The position numbers were made by a program, and so were the translations under genes. Under the pieces are notes generated by a model. The model did not search any database and had not been told where the DNA came from. It saw nothing but the letters and a program-made list of their open reading frames with translations. From Delphinus delphis (Eukaryota; Chordata; Mammalia; Artiodactyla; Delphinidae): a DNA stretch of 64,000 nucleotides. The stretch is taken from the NCBI RefSeq assembly GCF_949987515.2, contig NC_082698.1, positions 3,319,455-3,383,454 on the forward strand, read 5' to 3'. Shown here one piece after another: positions 43,361 through 54,431 of this stretch. How positions within the stretch are numbered: the first letter of the stretch is position 1; each line of letters opens with the position of its first letter.

Positions 43361-45585
43361 GGAGCTGGGGAGTGCGCAGGAGGGCATAGTGTTGGCCTGG
43401 AGGGTGGGGAGGCCCCTGGGGCAGGTGCTGAATCCTAAGGGTTAAGTAGGAGACAGCCCACCACTCCCAGCCCTGTGGCCAAGACACTGTTTAAGGATGA
43501 GTCCAGATCGAAGAATTTATGGCGCCAGAAAACAGCATCTGAGCAGCCGTGGCAAAGTAGACGGCGCCAGGCTCAAGGCAAGTAAGCAAAATACAGCTGA
43601 AAACGCGGGTAAGTACACAGGCAGCCACAGGCGCTGTGGACACAGCAGCAAAGGTGCCAGGCGTCTTGTAAGAACATCTGGGGAAGGGCAGCTGCTTGGG
43701 TGTTTAAACCAGAACCTTCTGAACACAGACAGCTAAGAAAAGCCCCTTCCAGCAGGGTGCATTGCTTCTCAGAACCTTCCTTGGAGGGACATTGTAGATA
43801 ACACGTGCTTTCCGTTACAGAGAGTAGAGAGCAGCATTTTAGCCTAAAGGGCGGAATTAACCTTCCTGTTTCCTTTTTTCCAGATTCATTGTAATCAAGT
43901 ACACATATAGTTGCCTCTTGTCCTTAAAAAGCCGTCATATTTAATTTTGTTTTGCTTTTGTACTGTCATTTCAAAGAATCAAACAATTTTTAATAATCAG
44001 TGTTTGGAGCTTAAGAAAACGTTGGTTGAATTTTTCACATTCAAAGGCAAGTTTCAACCTTTAATATCCACCAAACTTCAATTAATTTCTTTCCTCTTTG
44101 AGGACCTAAAGGTGATCTGAATCATTTTTACTGTCATGTAACATCCCCAAACAATGTTTTATGGGGCTGAGTTTAGTTAATAGTTAATAGATTCAGGCTG
44201 AGTTAAGGCTTTCACGGGGGCAGCTCCTTGTTCTAGAAACGTCTGTTTATTATCAGTTTAATGCGGGTGGAACTACTTATTCACTCTTCAGAAACCCTTT
44301 ATGACTCCTAATTAAAGTCTTTGTCTGAACACAAAATAATTAATACATAAAATGAAGCCACGGGAAAGAAGCAACTGTGAAATAGTCACTTGGTTGTATG
44401 TTAAGCAGTATTTAATCATTAGAGGAACAGTGTTTGCACTTTTGGAAAGAAAACAAGGCACAGACTTCATGTTTATTTAACACTTTGACTAGTTCTTCTC
44501 GGAGGTCTGAAATGAGCCTCATGGAGCACCGCAGCAGTAAATCACGGGCTCTGGAAATTACTGGGTCTTAAACAGTAGTGTCATTTTAAACCTAAATAGT
44601 TTGGTGGTGCTCTGGCCCATAAAACTGACCTCTTAGAACAACATGGACTGTTTACACTGAAAGACAAGTAAAGGAAATAAAAACAACACATAAACTATAG
44701 TTGCTGCCAGGACGCCATTTATTCTGGTTTGGTTTTGGCTTGAAATCTGATGCTGCTGGTGAGCATGGGAGTGCTTAGTGCCGCCAAAGAGGGGTCCGCG
44801 TTTGCACCCCGAGGGTCCCTCTGGCCTATCCTGCCCTGTGAAGGCTTCTGCAAAGCACCGCCGGCTTTTCGGGGTGGGCTGACGGCGCCGGCCCCCAAAA
44901 GGTGGAGATGTGTCCATAGGAAACGAGATCTCTTTAGTGGGCATATGAGGGCAGAGTGAAAATTCACAGCAGATTCTTTTTATAGAAACTGTAGATAAAG
45001 GTGACTGGCCAGCCCGAGGGATTGGTCACGGGATAAGGGATTTTCACCGCTGGGTCACTGCTTCCAGCTACACCTCGAGGGAGACCTGAGGTCCCCAAGT
45101 GAGGGGAGCAGTGAGTGTGATGTGAGGCACCCCCCGGCCAGTGCTCTCGGGCTTGGGTCCGCATCTGGCAAGAGGAATGTGGGTGACCTCGAGAGAAGTG
45201 GGACAGGGAGGGAGGTGAGTGGTGACAGAGGAGGGTGGCCCTGGTACTCATCTCGGGATCTCTGGCTTGGGTTTGGGCTCCAGGTAAGGACAGTGGGGCT
45301 GGGGAGGAAGAAGCAGTGGAGGAAGGAGGCCAGTGGATCTGGACTCGGGCACTTGGCTTTGCCTTCTATGAAACGCCTCTGTATTTCCTGTGCTCTGGGA
45401 AGGGCTGTTACAAATCGTGCAGGGGGGACTTGGATGGTCCCGGCATGTTCTCTCCCCTGGATGCTTCGTGGCCAAATACACTTTGGCTCAGAGCACAGGA
45501 ATTCCCTGCGTTTTTATAGTGATTCCTGTTGCCAAGACAGAGCCAAGTGCAAATCCTGCCGTACTCCCCCCACTGCAGCCCCCGC
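43361..45585. other. unique sequence, no gene seen
   Basis: 43860-44700 is AT-rich and repeat-free, with the texture of conserved intergenic DNA. 44700-45590 is more GC-rich, with overlapping frames up to 163 codons (45122-45613) that show no domain. Confidence 0.45.
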
Positions 45586-45589
45586 CCCG

Positions 45590-45880
45590 CATACACTGTA
45601 TATTCCTCTTTGATAATTTGGAACATATAGAAAAGTGGAACATATAGAAAAGCGGAAATCACCTGTGACCCCACCGCCTGGTCATAGCCACTGTTAGCAG
45701 GTTCGCGTCTGTCTGTCCTCCGTCCACGTGTTTTCTCATACAGTTGTGTTATTATGCATGTGCTGTTTGATGCTTATTAGAACACGATTTTGTAATATTT
45801 CATCAGTGCATATGTGCCATTATTATGAAACCAACCCCTTTACTCTTGGACATTCAGGTTGTTTCCAGTTTCGTGCTCTC
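45590..45880 (-). mobile_element. old L1M-type fragment, antisense
   Basis: 'GACCCCACCGCCTGGTCATA', 'CACTGTTAGCAGGTTCGCG', 'TTTTGTAATATTTCATCAG' and 'GGACATTCAGGTTGTTTCC' are in antisense order of an old L1 3'UTR. A 17-bp tandem copy (GGAACATATAGAAAAGT) lies at about 45619-45652. Confidence 0.55.
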
Positions 45881-46104
45881 CTAAAGCTCCCAGCTGTTTT
45901 TGACTCATCAAGCAGGGCATCTTGTGTTCTCCCTGGGTTCCCCCCGGGGGAGCCCATCTCCGTGGGGAAGTCATGGCTCTCACGCCCCCTGTGCCCAGCT
46001 GCTCTTGCTCATCACGGACCCGGAGGCTCCCATGCGTCTGCATCCCACTCATCTTGACACTGTGGCTCTGCAGGAAGCATGGGCCATCTCATCCCCACCC
46101 ACGC

Positions 46105-46430
46105 CTCCCGTTCAGCAAGCATTTCTTCACACTTGCTGTATGGAGGGCCCCAGGCTGGGGTGAGTGGCAGATAGAGGAATGAGGTCCCTCAGCTCCAGCC
46201 CAGAAGTCGCTTTCAGTGTACAGGGAGGAAGAAGGAAGCTGAGACCACACCTGTGATCCAAACAGATGGAGGGCCCTTAATGCCATGTGCTGTCGCAGAC
46301 AGAAGAGGCTACCTGGATTTTGGACCAGGTGTGGTTCAGCTGAGCTTTGAGGAATGGATGGGGGTAAAGGGGGCAGTGATGGAAGGAGGAAGGGGTCTGG
46401 GTTCTCAAAGGCTGGCAGGTGTAGCCTCAG
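46105..46430 (+). mobile_element. L2 fragment
   Basis: 'CAGCAAGCATTTCTTCACAC', 'GGAGGGCCCCAGGCTGGGGT', 'GAATGAGGTCCCTCAGCTCC' and 'TTCAGCTGAGCTTTGAGGAA' are the LINE2 order ('AGCATTTATTGAGCACCTAC', 'AAGGTCCCTGCCC', 'TTGAGCTGAGACCTGAA'). It is decayed but long. Confidence 0.55.
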
Positions 46431-47035
46431 TTGGCGTGTTGTCTGCCTGGAGTAGCACAGATGGCAGGGGTTCTCCTTGTGGAGGGGGTCTCATTGCTTG
46501 AAACGGTGAGACAGCTGTGGGAATAGGGATGTTCTGAATTTGTTTGGATCGCACAGGAACTTATTAGCCAAAAAGGCACAGAAAAGGAGATGGAATGTTT
46601 TGACTCGTGAGGTTATATTTGGTCTCATCTTTCCCACATCTTGTAAATACAAAGTAATTTGTAAAGTCTCTTTAGGTGTCCTTGGAATCTTTCTTAGTTG
46701 CCTCAGATTCACCACTGCTGGGGGGCAGGGTCCATCCTGGAGGTCCCAGAGGCTGGTGAGGCCAGCCAGAAGCTGTGTGCAGAGGCGGACAGGTGTTGGC
46801 TCGTGGTGTGTCCAGCTGCTCCCCTCCGGATGTGTTTGAGGTGGCCCCTTACTCTCAAAGCCAAGGTTCAAGTGTTTGTCATAAGCACATCTTTTCTAGC
46901 GGCCGCCAAACCATCTCGGGACTCTCTCTCCACGTGGAATGCGTTTCCTTTTCTGAGTCCATAGCTTTGCAAGGAGGACAGGAAATCAAAGCACTGAGGT
47001 TCTGATTCAGATATTAAGGGAGCCTAAAGGGGCGT
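46431..47035. other. unique sequence, no gene seen
   Basis: Frames of 76-126 codons on both strands are unsupported. Confidence 0.4.
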
Positions 47036-47039
47036 GTTG

Positions 47040-47460
47040 CAGCGTTTACTAAACCTCTGATGAACAGGCCACTGTAAGTCTAATTATTAATCTCTGGGAA
47101 ACTTGACCCTTCAGTTAACCGAGTCATAATTGCATTGTGGACCATCAAAAACCTTGCATTATTAATGAGCATTTAAGGTCAATATTCGTTCACTTCACTT
47201 TATTGCCTGTGATATTTATCACTTGTAATATGCCTTCCTGGTTAATTATACAGAATCATGCAGCATTCACTTTTGATTAATGTGGAAAGTTCATGCAGAC
47301 TTTGTTAAAAAAACATTTACTATGTGTGATGTATTATAATAAACCTTGTTTTTCCCCGAGCTTTGTCCTATGTACATATGTTTTCAATATTTAGAAAATT
47401 TTCCCGTGTGGAGGAACTTCCTAATACATGAAATTGAGAAAATTTAATAAATCATGTTAG
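47040..47460. promoter_or_regulatory. repeat-free AT-rich block with TAAT clusters (candidate conserved enhancer)
   Basis: Homeodomain-type words TAATTATTAAT (47081), CATAATTG (47125), ATTATTAATGAGC (47158), GGTTAATTATAC (47240) and GATTAATG (47275) lie in about 200 bases. No transposon is recognisable. This is the look of a conserved non-coding element, not proof of one. Confidence 0.3.
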
Positions 47461-47599
47461 CCACCTGCACGCTGTGTGTTTTTTATTGTGATATGATCTT
47501 CTGGTGGGAAAGTTGGGGTCATAACTTAGGCAAGATGATAAACGCATTTTAACTTGAAGGAACTGCTGTGAACCTGTATTCCAGGCGTCCCTTTATTGC

Positions 47600-47745
47600 A
47601 CAGGGGACCACGAGGGGTAGTGGAAGGAGTATGTTCTTGGCGTCTCAAGACTTGGGCCGTAATTAGCTGTGTGACCTTGGGCAACGTACTCTGCATCTCG
47701 TCATCTCATAAATTAATCTGTATTCATTGATTAATGCCTCCCCAG
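47600..47745 (+). mobile_element. MIR SINE fragment
   Basis: 'GTAGTGGAAGGAGTATGTTC', 'ATTAGCTGTGTGACCTTGGG' and 'CTGCATCTCGTCATCTCATA' are the MIR head and core in sense order. Confidence 0.8.
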
Positions 47746-48004
47746 CCTCCCTTACGGAGCGGGTTGGAGGATCAAAGACTCCAATGCATGTGAGAGGGCT
47801 TTGTGCTGTGAAACACGCCACACCAGGTTGTCGGGTTCGTTTTGGGTAGAATTCCCTCCAATTCGTCTTGCCGCTGTGGCATTATCCCTTGTCATTTCTG
47901 GGCAGACGTTGTTTCCGATCGAGAGAAGAGAGAAGCCAGTTTGGTGGTGAGCTCTCTGTAGCATAAACAAGCTTCTCGGAAGGGAGCAAGAAGCCAAGTC
48001 GGTG

Positions 48005-48337
48005 TGTATTATGGGCTAAATTCTGTCCCCACCTCTCCCAACGGACGTGTAGAAGTCCTGCCAGCAGCTCAGAGTGTCAGTGCGTTTGGAGAAGGGGCCT
48101 TTAGAGAGGTGATAGAGGTAAAGTGAGGGCGTATGGGTGGGCCCTAATCCAGGATGACTAATCCCGCGGGACTGGAGTCGTTGTAAGAAGAGAAGATGAG
48201 GACACAGACGCACACAGATGGGGGATCACGGGAGGACCGTGGGAGAAGGTGGCCGTCTGCAAGCCAAGGAGAGAGGCCTCAGGAGGAACCAGCCCTGGGG
48301 CAACATGGTGTTATGGCAGCCCCAGCAGACTGATACA
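48005..48337 (+). mobile_element. MaLR (MLT1-type) solo LTR, internally deleted
   Basis: It begins TGTATTATGGGCTAAATTCT, has 'GGTGGGCCCTAATCCAGGAT', 'TTGTAAGAAGAGAAGATGAG' and 'GGTGGCCGTCTGCAAGCCAA', and ends 'GTTATGGCAGCCCCAGCAGA' plus CTGATACA. The 'dinucleotide TG ... CA' ends are kept and about 100 bases near the 3' part are lost relative to a typical copy. Confidence 0.85.
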
Positions 48338-48561
48338 GGCCTGTTAGTGGAGGGCTGGCCGAGGGCCGAGGCGCCTTCTCCCCCTGGGTCTGAACACAGT
48401 GCTGCTTTGTCTCGCGTCCTGGGCGCACAGGGAAGGCGTGGTCCACAGGCCCCGGGAGAAGTAGCAAGACCCAAATGAACAACACGGTTCAGTCCTGCCA
48501 GGGGGTGGGGAGGGGCAGAGAATGTGGCTTCCCGGGGTCTCCTGAGCATCTGGTGGGCGCA

Positions 48562-48585
48562 GGGTGAGACTGGGAGGGGGAGGGG
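48562..48585 (+). other. G-quadruplex motif
   Basis: G-runs GGG, GGG, GGGGG, GGGG with loops of 7, 1 and 1 base. A second three-run G-rich block lies 50 bases upstream (48499-48514). Confidence 0.55.
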
Positions 48586-49099
48586 CAGAGTACTTTCCAG
48601 GAGCCCTCTCTGGGCAAAGGGCCGAGGGGCCTTGCTGTCGTCCCCCAATATAGATCACAAGGGAACCCAAACTGCCAGTTCCTGCTGGAGATTCTGCTTA
48701 TGAGGAGGTAGATTTGCAAAGTGTGTCTGGTCCTGGTCAGGGCTGGCCATCGTGGGTGAGGCTGAGGTCCGGCCAGGCAAGGACAGTCTAGCTTTGTGCT
48801 GGCCTCGCAGACAGGAGCCCCGGTCCCTGAGGATGCACTGTGCTCTCAGGCCACCGCCCAGCCTTGCCAAACGTCCAGAGTTCTGTCGGGTCCAGACACC
48901 CCGGGAAAGGGATCCGTCTGAAACTCTTGCAGGCAATGGGAGCCAGGAAGGACGTCCACACCCTGAGGTGCAATAGCAGGGCTCATAATGACACGACCAC
49001 AGCCACGGTCCACGGGCACGTTCCAGGCAGACCATCCGTCCGCAGGCCCACTGGTGTGGCTTCTGGCATCTCGTGATGATGCATCTCATGTAAATCTTA

Positions 49100-49170
49100 T
49101 GTTTCAGTCTCCCCATCTTTGAAAAAGGGATGCTACTTTGTGCATTCATTTGCCAGAGGGAGATGGACGT
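49100..49170 (+). mobile_element. MIR-like fragment
   Basis: 'TTTCAGTCTCCCCATCTTTG' followed by 'AAAAAGGGATG' matches the MIR core 'CTCAGTTTCCCCATCTGTAA'. It is short. Confidence 0.4.
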
Positions 49171-52100
49171 GAACGAACACACAGTTTTCAGGACTCTCCG
49201 GTCAGAAGGAACATTCCAGAGCACCATAAATATCACCTTGTTCCACACGTGGGAAAGGGAGGCCGCAGGCGTTGGCCTCCTGTCCTCTCTCACCTGGGTG
49301 TAGGAGGATGACATTATCAGGACATCTGGAGAGACTTTAAAATCAGCAGGAGGCGGAGGCAACGTGAATTTTGATATCAGGTCAGATAACTTCCTACTGC
49401 CGGGTGCCATTAGGTGTGAATGTTGGGGGGGGGCTGGAATGTTCGGGACCCATGGGGTTCGTGGCCTCGTCAGCCAGTCAGCTATTGGGCGCCAGTTATG
49501 GGATTAGCGTGCAGACAGTGATTTTCAATTAGAAGGACTCAGTTTATAGAAAACAGTGGAAATTGCTGAGTGAAAGAGAAAAGTTAGCGTGATTTACTCT
49601 GATGGGGACCGAAGTGTGTGAAGGCTGCGGGCTCCTGAGCACATCTCCAAGCGCTGGGTACATCTGCACCATCTTCAGAAAGAGGAGTTTTATTCTTTTG
49701 CATCCCAACTTTTCTTGGGCAAGGAAATGGTGGGGCATGTGGAGCTGCCATGTGCGGTGAAGCCTCACTCCGGACCCTGCCTCGAGCCCAGCCCAACCTG
49801 TCTGCCTTCCTTCCTCCCCTGGGTTGGGGCTCCGTCATCCCAGAAACGATGCTCCACCCCTGTCCCTGGGGACAGCTCAGGCCCAAAGGCCAGTGACTAA
49901 TTTCCTGAGCCACCTTAGCTACGAAATATTCTCTTATTTGAAACATTTTTTGATAAATTATCTGTCACCAGTAGATGAAGTTAACATTTCTTTTGATCGA
50001 TAAAATAAATATTGAGGTTATGAGTTAAATACCGTCTAAATTTCTAAAGACTATTGCATACTTCGGTGTTCCTCTGATTCCAGCCCAGCTGCCTTAACAA
50101 ATTTTGCAGACCTTTTTATGATTTTCATTTATAATATATGATGGGTTTGTACAAATCTCCATGTGTGAGATCTATTTAATGTTAACATTCTTAGATTGGA
50201 GTTGGTTATAAATAATGCGCCAGGAGACGTGGAACGGGGCACGTTCTTTCTTTGTGTTGCACCGGTCAGGACAACAGTCACATTTTTAGGATTTGTGAAG
50301 AGTTTTGCACAACCTGGACCCAGATTACTTCTGTTAAAGAGAGAGGGCTCTGTCCCGCTTTATGTACATTAAAAACCTTTAGCCAATTTATGGTCAAAAA
50401 TATAAATCGTGTAAAGAGCTTGCGGACAACATTTATTTTGTATGTACATTAATGGGCACTTCCACTTTTCCTGGAGGCCAGAATCCACTTTGAAATTCAT
50501 GTTTGATAAATTCCCTGGCTTTCTGAGTAATTTAACTGTCTATAGGGCTGTTGATCCTTGGAGTGTATCACTGAACCTCAGGGACCTGTAGACCATTTCT
50601 GCATATCCAAGTTCAAATATATGCTCAAGATTGGTTTAAATTTTAAGTTGTTGGTCTTATTTCTGATAGATTTGTTAGCTTATCCTCCATTTCATTTCCG
50701 AGACCTGCTCGTAATCCTCAAATACTCTCTTCTTAAACACATCTTTGCTAAATTCATTGATTGCGGTAGTAAAGTGTATATTGAACAGTCGTTCTGCAAG
50801 CATGCTGTAACATGAATATTGTTGGCGCCTTCGCTCAAAGACCAGAAGTTTGATAACCTGGCTGTCAATTATCACCTGCATTCTAATTTGTTCTTAGTCT
50901 TAGGTAGACTATTAGTTTTCACATCTGTTCCAGTATGCCCTTCACATTTTCGCCAGTTCTGATAGGTTTGTACTAATTTTCTTTCATGCTATCAGTTTTG
51001 CAATATAAAATGCCAGCCTAGTCTATTAATGTTTTTGTTTATTCTAAAAATTCTTGACATTTTGTTGGTATTACAAATATTATTCTTCCAAATAAAGTTT
51101 GGATAAAAGTAATTGTTACTGATAAAAGTAACTGACTTTTTATCCCTCGTCTATTTTTAAAGGAAATTTCTAGCATTAATAAGTAAGTGAATTCTACAAA
51201 CACTGAATTCAGACCATTTGCCACGTTCGTAAACAACTTCTTCTTAGGCACGTTAAGATTCCCCAGGCATTTTAATAAATATGTCTATTTTTTGAAGCTG
51301 TGACCCTCTCATATCTCCTTGGACTGTAATTTGCATTTAATGGGCGAGGACACTCTGGGTCAGGTAGTTAGTGGCTGGTGCGCCGGAGGTCGAGCTGGTT
51401 CTGGCACCCGGGTTGCCACACCTCAGGTCAGGGCTGTGCCGAGTGTCATGTGTTTCTCCCTAAACTGGGTTGCTTTCTGCTGTGCATCTTTCTGAAAGCA
51501 GCTCTCCCAGTGAAATACACGTTAGTGCAAATCGCAGAGTATCGTCCACCTTCCTTCTCTTTCCACCTGTCCTGTCTGTGGAGCTTACCTATTCCGGGCC
51601 GAGCGCAGGGGCAGCCGGAGACTAGTACTCTGCTTCTTGGAGCTTATGTCTTCTCCTAAGTCAGCTCCGAATTTTGAGGCCTTTCTTACGTCTTTATATT
51701 TTTCTCCTCTATAAGGAAATTAGACTGAGGAAAAAAAAAAAAATCCTTCTGTGTGGCCTGTTCTGCAGGACTTCGGAACTTCCTCTTCTTAGTTTCCAGG
51801 TCCAACCTGAGTAGCAGCGCCAGAATTCAAATTCACAGTCTCTGGGGCAACATTTTAATAGAGTTTTTGCTGGTGTTAAAGCTTAACTCTGGTGTTACAT
51901 TCCTACCCTACCATGGGGGTTTAACCACCCCATTTTATTAGCAGCAAAATAAAAGTATCAGGGAGCTGAAATCTCGGTGTTTGTGTCCTGGGAGAGATCA
52001 GCCTTGCCCCCTTCTCCCAATGGTAATTTATATCTTTCTGGATCAGGGTGCACGTAAACTTGGAGAGCGGTAAAAAAAGAAGCCATTTGAGAACATTTCT

Positions 52101-52552
52101 GACTTAAATGAATTATGTGTAGGAAAAGAATACCCAGCCCATATTATCTTTGCCTTTTCAAGGAAATAAAGCTTTGATAGCAGGGGTATTTGATACAGTT
52201 ATGCACCCCGGACAAAGATTACTTTAGAGGCTAAATTAATAGATCTGGAACATGGAGATGAGAATAATGAATCCATCTCATTTTAAGATTTTTTTTTTCA
52301 ACTTATTTCTAATCTAAGCTTTTGGGCTTTCAGAAGAGTGTTGGGTCCCGCACTCTGTGTGTGATCTCAGTGTGCCTTTAGCTACGGTGGTGCTTTACAG
52401 ACCAGTGCCCCAAAATGATGTTGAGATCACCTTGGTAGGTTACATTTTCATGCTGTTGGATTCAAAATGGGAACAGGAAATTGCAGCTGTGGCTCTTAAA
52501 AGGAGCTAAGGAGTATCTGTTCAGTGGTTGAAGATCGGTCAGGGTGTAATTT

Positions 52553-52765
52553 CTCATTTTAAACAGAGAGCCCTGGACTCACACTCGGGGGCTCCTGCCC
52601 TGGCTCTGTCCCTGACTTTTCCAAGTTGCTTCAAACTCAGTGACAGTTTCCTTTGTCCATGATGTGGGGATAATGATGCCCACGCCCTAGTTCTGTGGGG
52701 AGGATTCGATGAGATAATGGGAGAAAGGGCTTCACAAAAGATGAGATGCCCTACAGGGCTGGCCT
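52553..52765 (+). mobile_element. MIR SINE
   Basis: 'GAGCCCTGGACTCACACTCG', 'CCTGGCTCTGTCCCTGACTT', 'ACAGTTTCCTTTGTCCATGA', 'GTGGGGATAATGATGCCCAC' and 'GTGGGGAGGATTCGATGAGA' run through MIR from head to 3' part. Confidence 0.82.
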
Positions 52766-52867
52766 CTGGGAAGGGCTCGTGACCCACCCAGCATTTTTCA
52801 TCTGTCCCCAGGGCTTTCTCTCCTGGGTTGGAAGAAGGGCTGGAGGAGCTAACATTCGCCTTCACTA

Positions 52868-52987
52868 GGGATGCCGGGTCAAATATCGAGGACCCAGTTA
52901 AATGTGCCTTTCAGATAAATAAGGAATTTTTTTTTGCATAAGTATGTCCCACCTACTGCATGAGATATACTAAACATTTTGTTGTTG
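52868..52987. mobile_element. half of an ancient palindromic DNA-transposon relic
   Basis: 'AGGACCCAGTTAAATGTGCC', 'TTTCAGATAAATAAGGAATT' and 'GCATAAGTATGTCCCACCTA' match the same mammalian palindromic family as 12221-12434. Confidence 0.5.
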
Positions 52988-53179
52988 ACCCGATCCTGTG
53001 CTTTCAAGGGTTCACCCCGGCAACACTAGCTTTCACACCTGGCTGCAGGAGAAGGGCTTCCTCTCTTTCGGTTTCCATCAGGACCTCAGATCCCAGCCAT
53101 CGGCTGAGCACAGCACGGGGTGGCACTTGGACCCGAGGCCAGACGTTCAGCTGTGGCTTTCATCCACGTTAGCCCGTGA

Positions 53180-53231
53180 TTTCCTACCTCGGTGCCCAGC
53201 AAGTCCCTTGACCTTGCTGAGCCTCCGTTTT
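53180..53231 (+). mobile_element. MIR SINE, left part (split by L1)
   Basis: 'CAAGTCCCTTGACCTTGCTG' and AGCCTCCGTTTT are the MIR core. It resumes at 53897 after the L1. The last 15 bases (53217-53231) are the left target-site duplication. Confidence 0.75.
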
Positions 53232-53896
53232 TTAAATCTTTTATTTATTTTTTATTGGAGTCTAGTTGATTTACAGTGTTGTGTTAGGTTTCTTCTGTAC
53301 AGCAAAGTGAATCAGTCAGACGTATGCATATATCCGCTGGTTTTTAGATTCTTTTCCCATATAGGCCATTACAGAGTACTGAGTAGGGTTCTTATTAGTT
53401 ATCTGTTTTATATACAGTAGTGTGTACATGTCAATCCCAATCTCCCAATTTACCTCTCCCCCTCTTTCCCCCCCGGTAACCATAAGATTGTTTTCTACAT
53501 CTGTGACTCTATTTCCGTTTTGTAAATAAGTTCATTTGTACCATTTTTCTAGATTCCACATATAAGTGATATCACACGGTATTTGTCTTTCTCTGTCTGA
53601 CTTATTTCACTCAGTATGATAATCTCTAGGTCCATCGATGTTGCTGCAGATGGCATTATTTCATTGCTTTTTATGGCTGAGTAGTATTCCGTTGTGTATA
53701 TGGACCACATCTCCTTTATCCATGCCTCTGTCAGTGGACATTAAGGTTGTCTCCATGGCCTGGCTACTGTAATTATTTCATTCCTCTTTATGGCTGAGTA
53801 ATATTCCATTGTGTATATGGACCACATCTCCTTTATCCGTGCCTCTGTCAGTGGACATTTAGGTTGTTTCCATGGCCTGGCTGTTGTAAACAGTGT
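53232..53896 (-). mobile_element. young L1 3' part, antisense, with TSD and internal tandem duplication
   Basis: T-rich left end, then 'TCTAGTTGATTTACAGTGTT', 'GTACAGCAAAGTGAATCAGT', 'GATTCCACATATAAGTGATA', 'CTGACTTATTTCACTCAGTA' and 'GGCTGAGTAGTATTCCGTTG' in antisense order. The duplications are CTGAGCCTCCGTTTT (53217-53231) and CTGAGCCTCAGTTTT (53897-53911). A 117-bp part is present twice in tandem (53655-53771, 53772-53888). It is inserted in a MIR. Confidence 0.93.
53655..53888. repeat. 117-bp tandem duplication inside the L1
   Basis: Both units begin ATTATTTCATT and end with TGGCT(A/G)(C/T)TGTA. They differ at several bases, for example GTAGTATTCCGTT versus GTAATATTCCATT. The duplication therefore either predates much of the element's decay or was part of the source copy. 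Confidence 0.92.
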
Positions 53897-54015
53897 CTGA
53901 GCCTCAGTTTTCACCGCTTTCAAATGGCCATCAGAGCTCACCCTGTAAGGGTGCTGTGAGGGTACAACGAGCTGATGTAAATTTGGGGGAGACTTTAAAG
54001 CACCTGGTGCAGCAG
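53897..54015 (+). mobile_element. MIR SINE, right part
   Basis: 'CTGAGCCTCAGTTTTCACCG', 'CCTGTAAGGGTGCTGTGAGG' and 'TTTAAAGCACCTGGTGCAG' complete the MIR begun at 53180. Confidence 0.75.
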
Positions 54016-54410
54016 TATTTCCACGTGCCCTGCCCGGGAAGCACAGTCATCTGCTTGCCTTCCATGTTATGTATGAATGGGTGGTTCGGTGTAGCAGTCC
54101 AATAGTTGGATCAGGATCTTTTCCAACAAAAAGTATTGAGACAACCTGTTTTCCCCCAATTTAAGCTTTACCTGTCTTATATCGGCTTCACGCATTATCA
54201 GTAAATTATTTTTATTTGCTTTGCCCGTTGCTTGCAGGAACTGGGTTTCTGGTTCCATTTTTGGAGCAGTCGCTGAGTGGCTGGCCCTTTAAAAGGAGCA
54301 CTTGGTCTGTGGCCCTGGCATCTGCTGAATAGAAAAGCCAGCGGGGAGCGACGTGTCCCCAGCTGTCAGAGTGTCTTATTCCTCCCTGTAGGCACTTCTA
54401 GAAGCTGGCA

Positions 54411-54431
54411 GGGGCCCCGGGGGTGGGAGGG
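54411..54431 (+). other. G-quadruplex motif
   Basis: G-runs GGGG, GGGGG, GGG, GGG with loops CCCC, T and A. Confidence 0.55.

Larger units (their letters stand above)
48340..52550. other. mainly unique sequence, no gene seen
   Basis: 48340-49080 is GC-rich. 49900-51300 is AT-rich and free of recognisable repeats. The longest frame is 251 codons on minus (48655-49410); it crosses a MIR-like stretch at 49100-49170 and has no domain. A poly(A) run lies at 51730-51743. Confidence 0.5.

Noticed and set aside
48655..49410. 251-codon open frame on minus as a gene
   Set aside because: It crosses a MIR-like core at 49100-49170, has no recognisable domain or exon borders, and composition explains its length.
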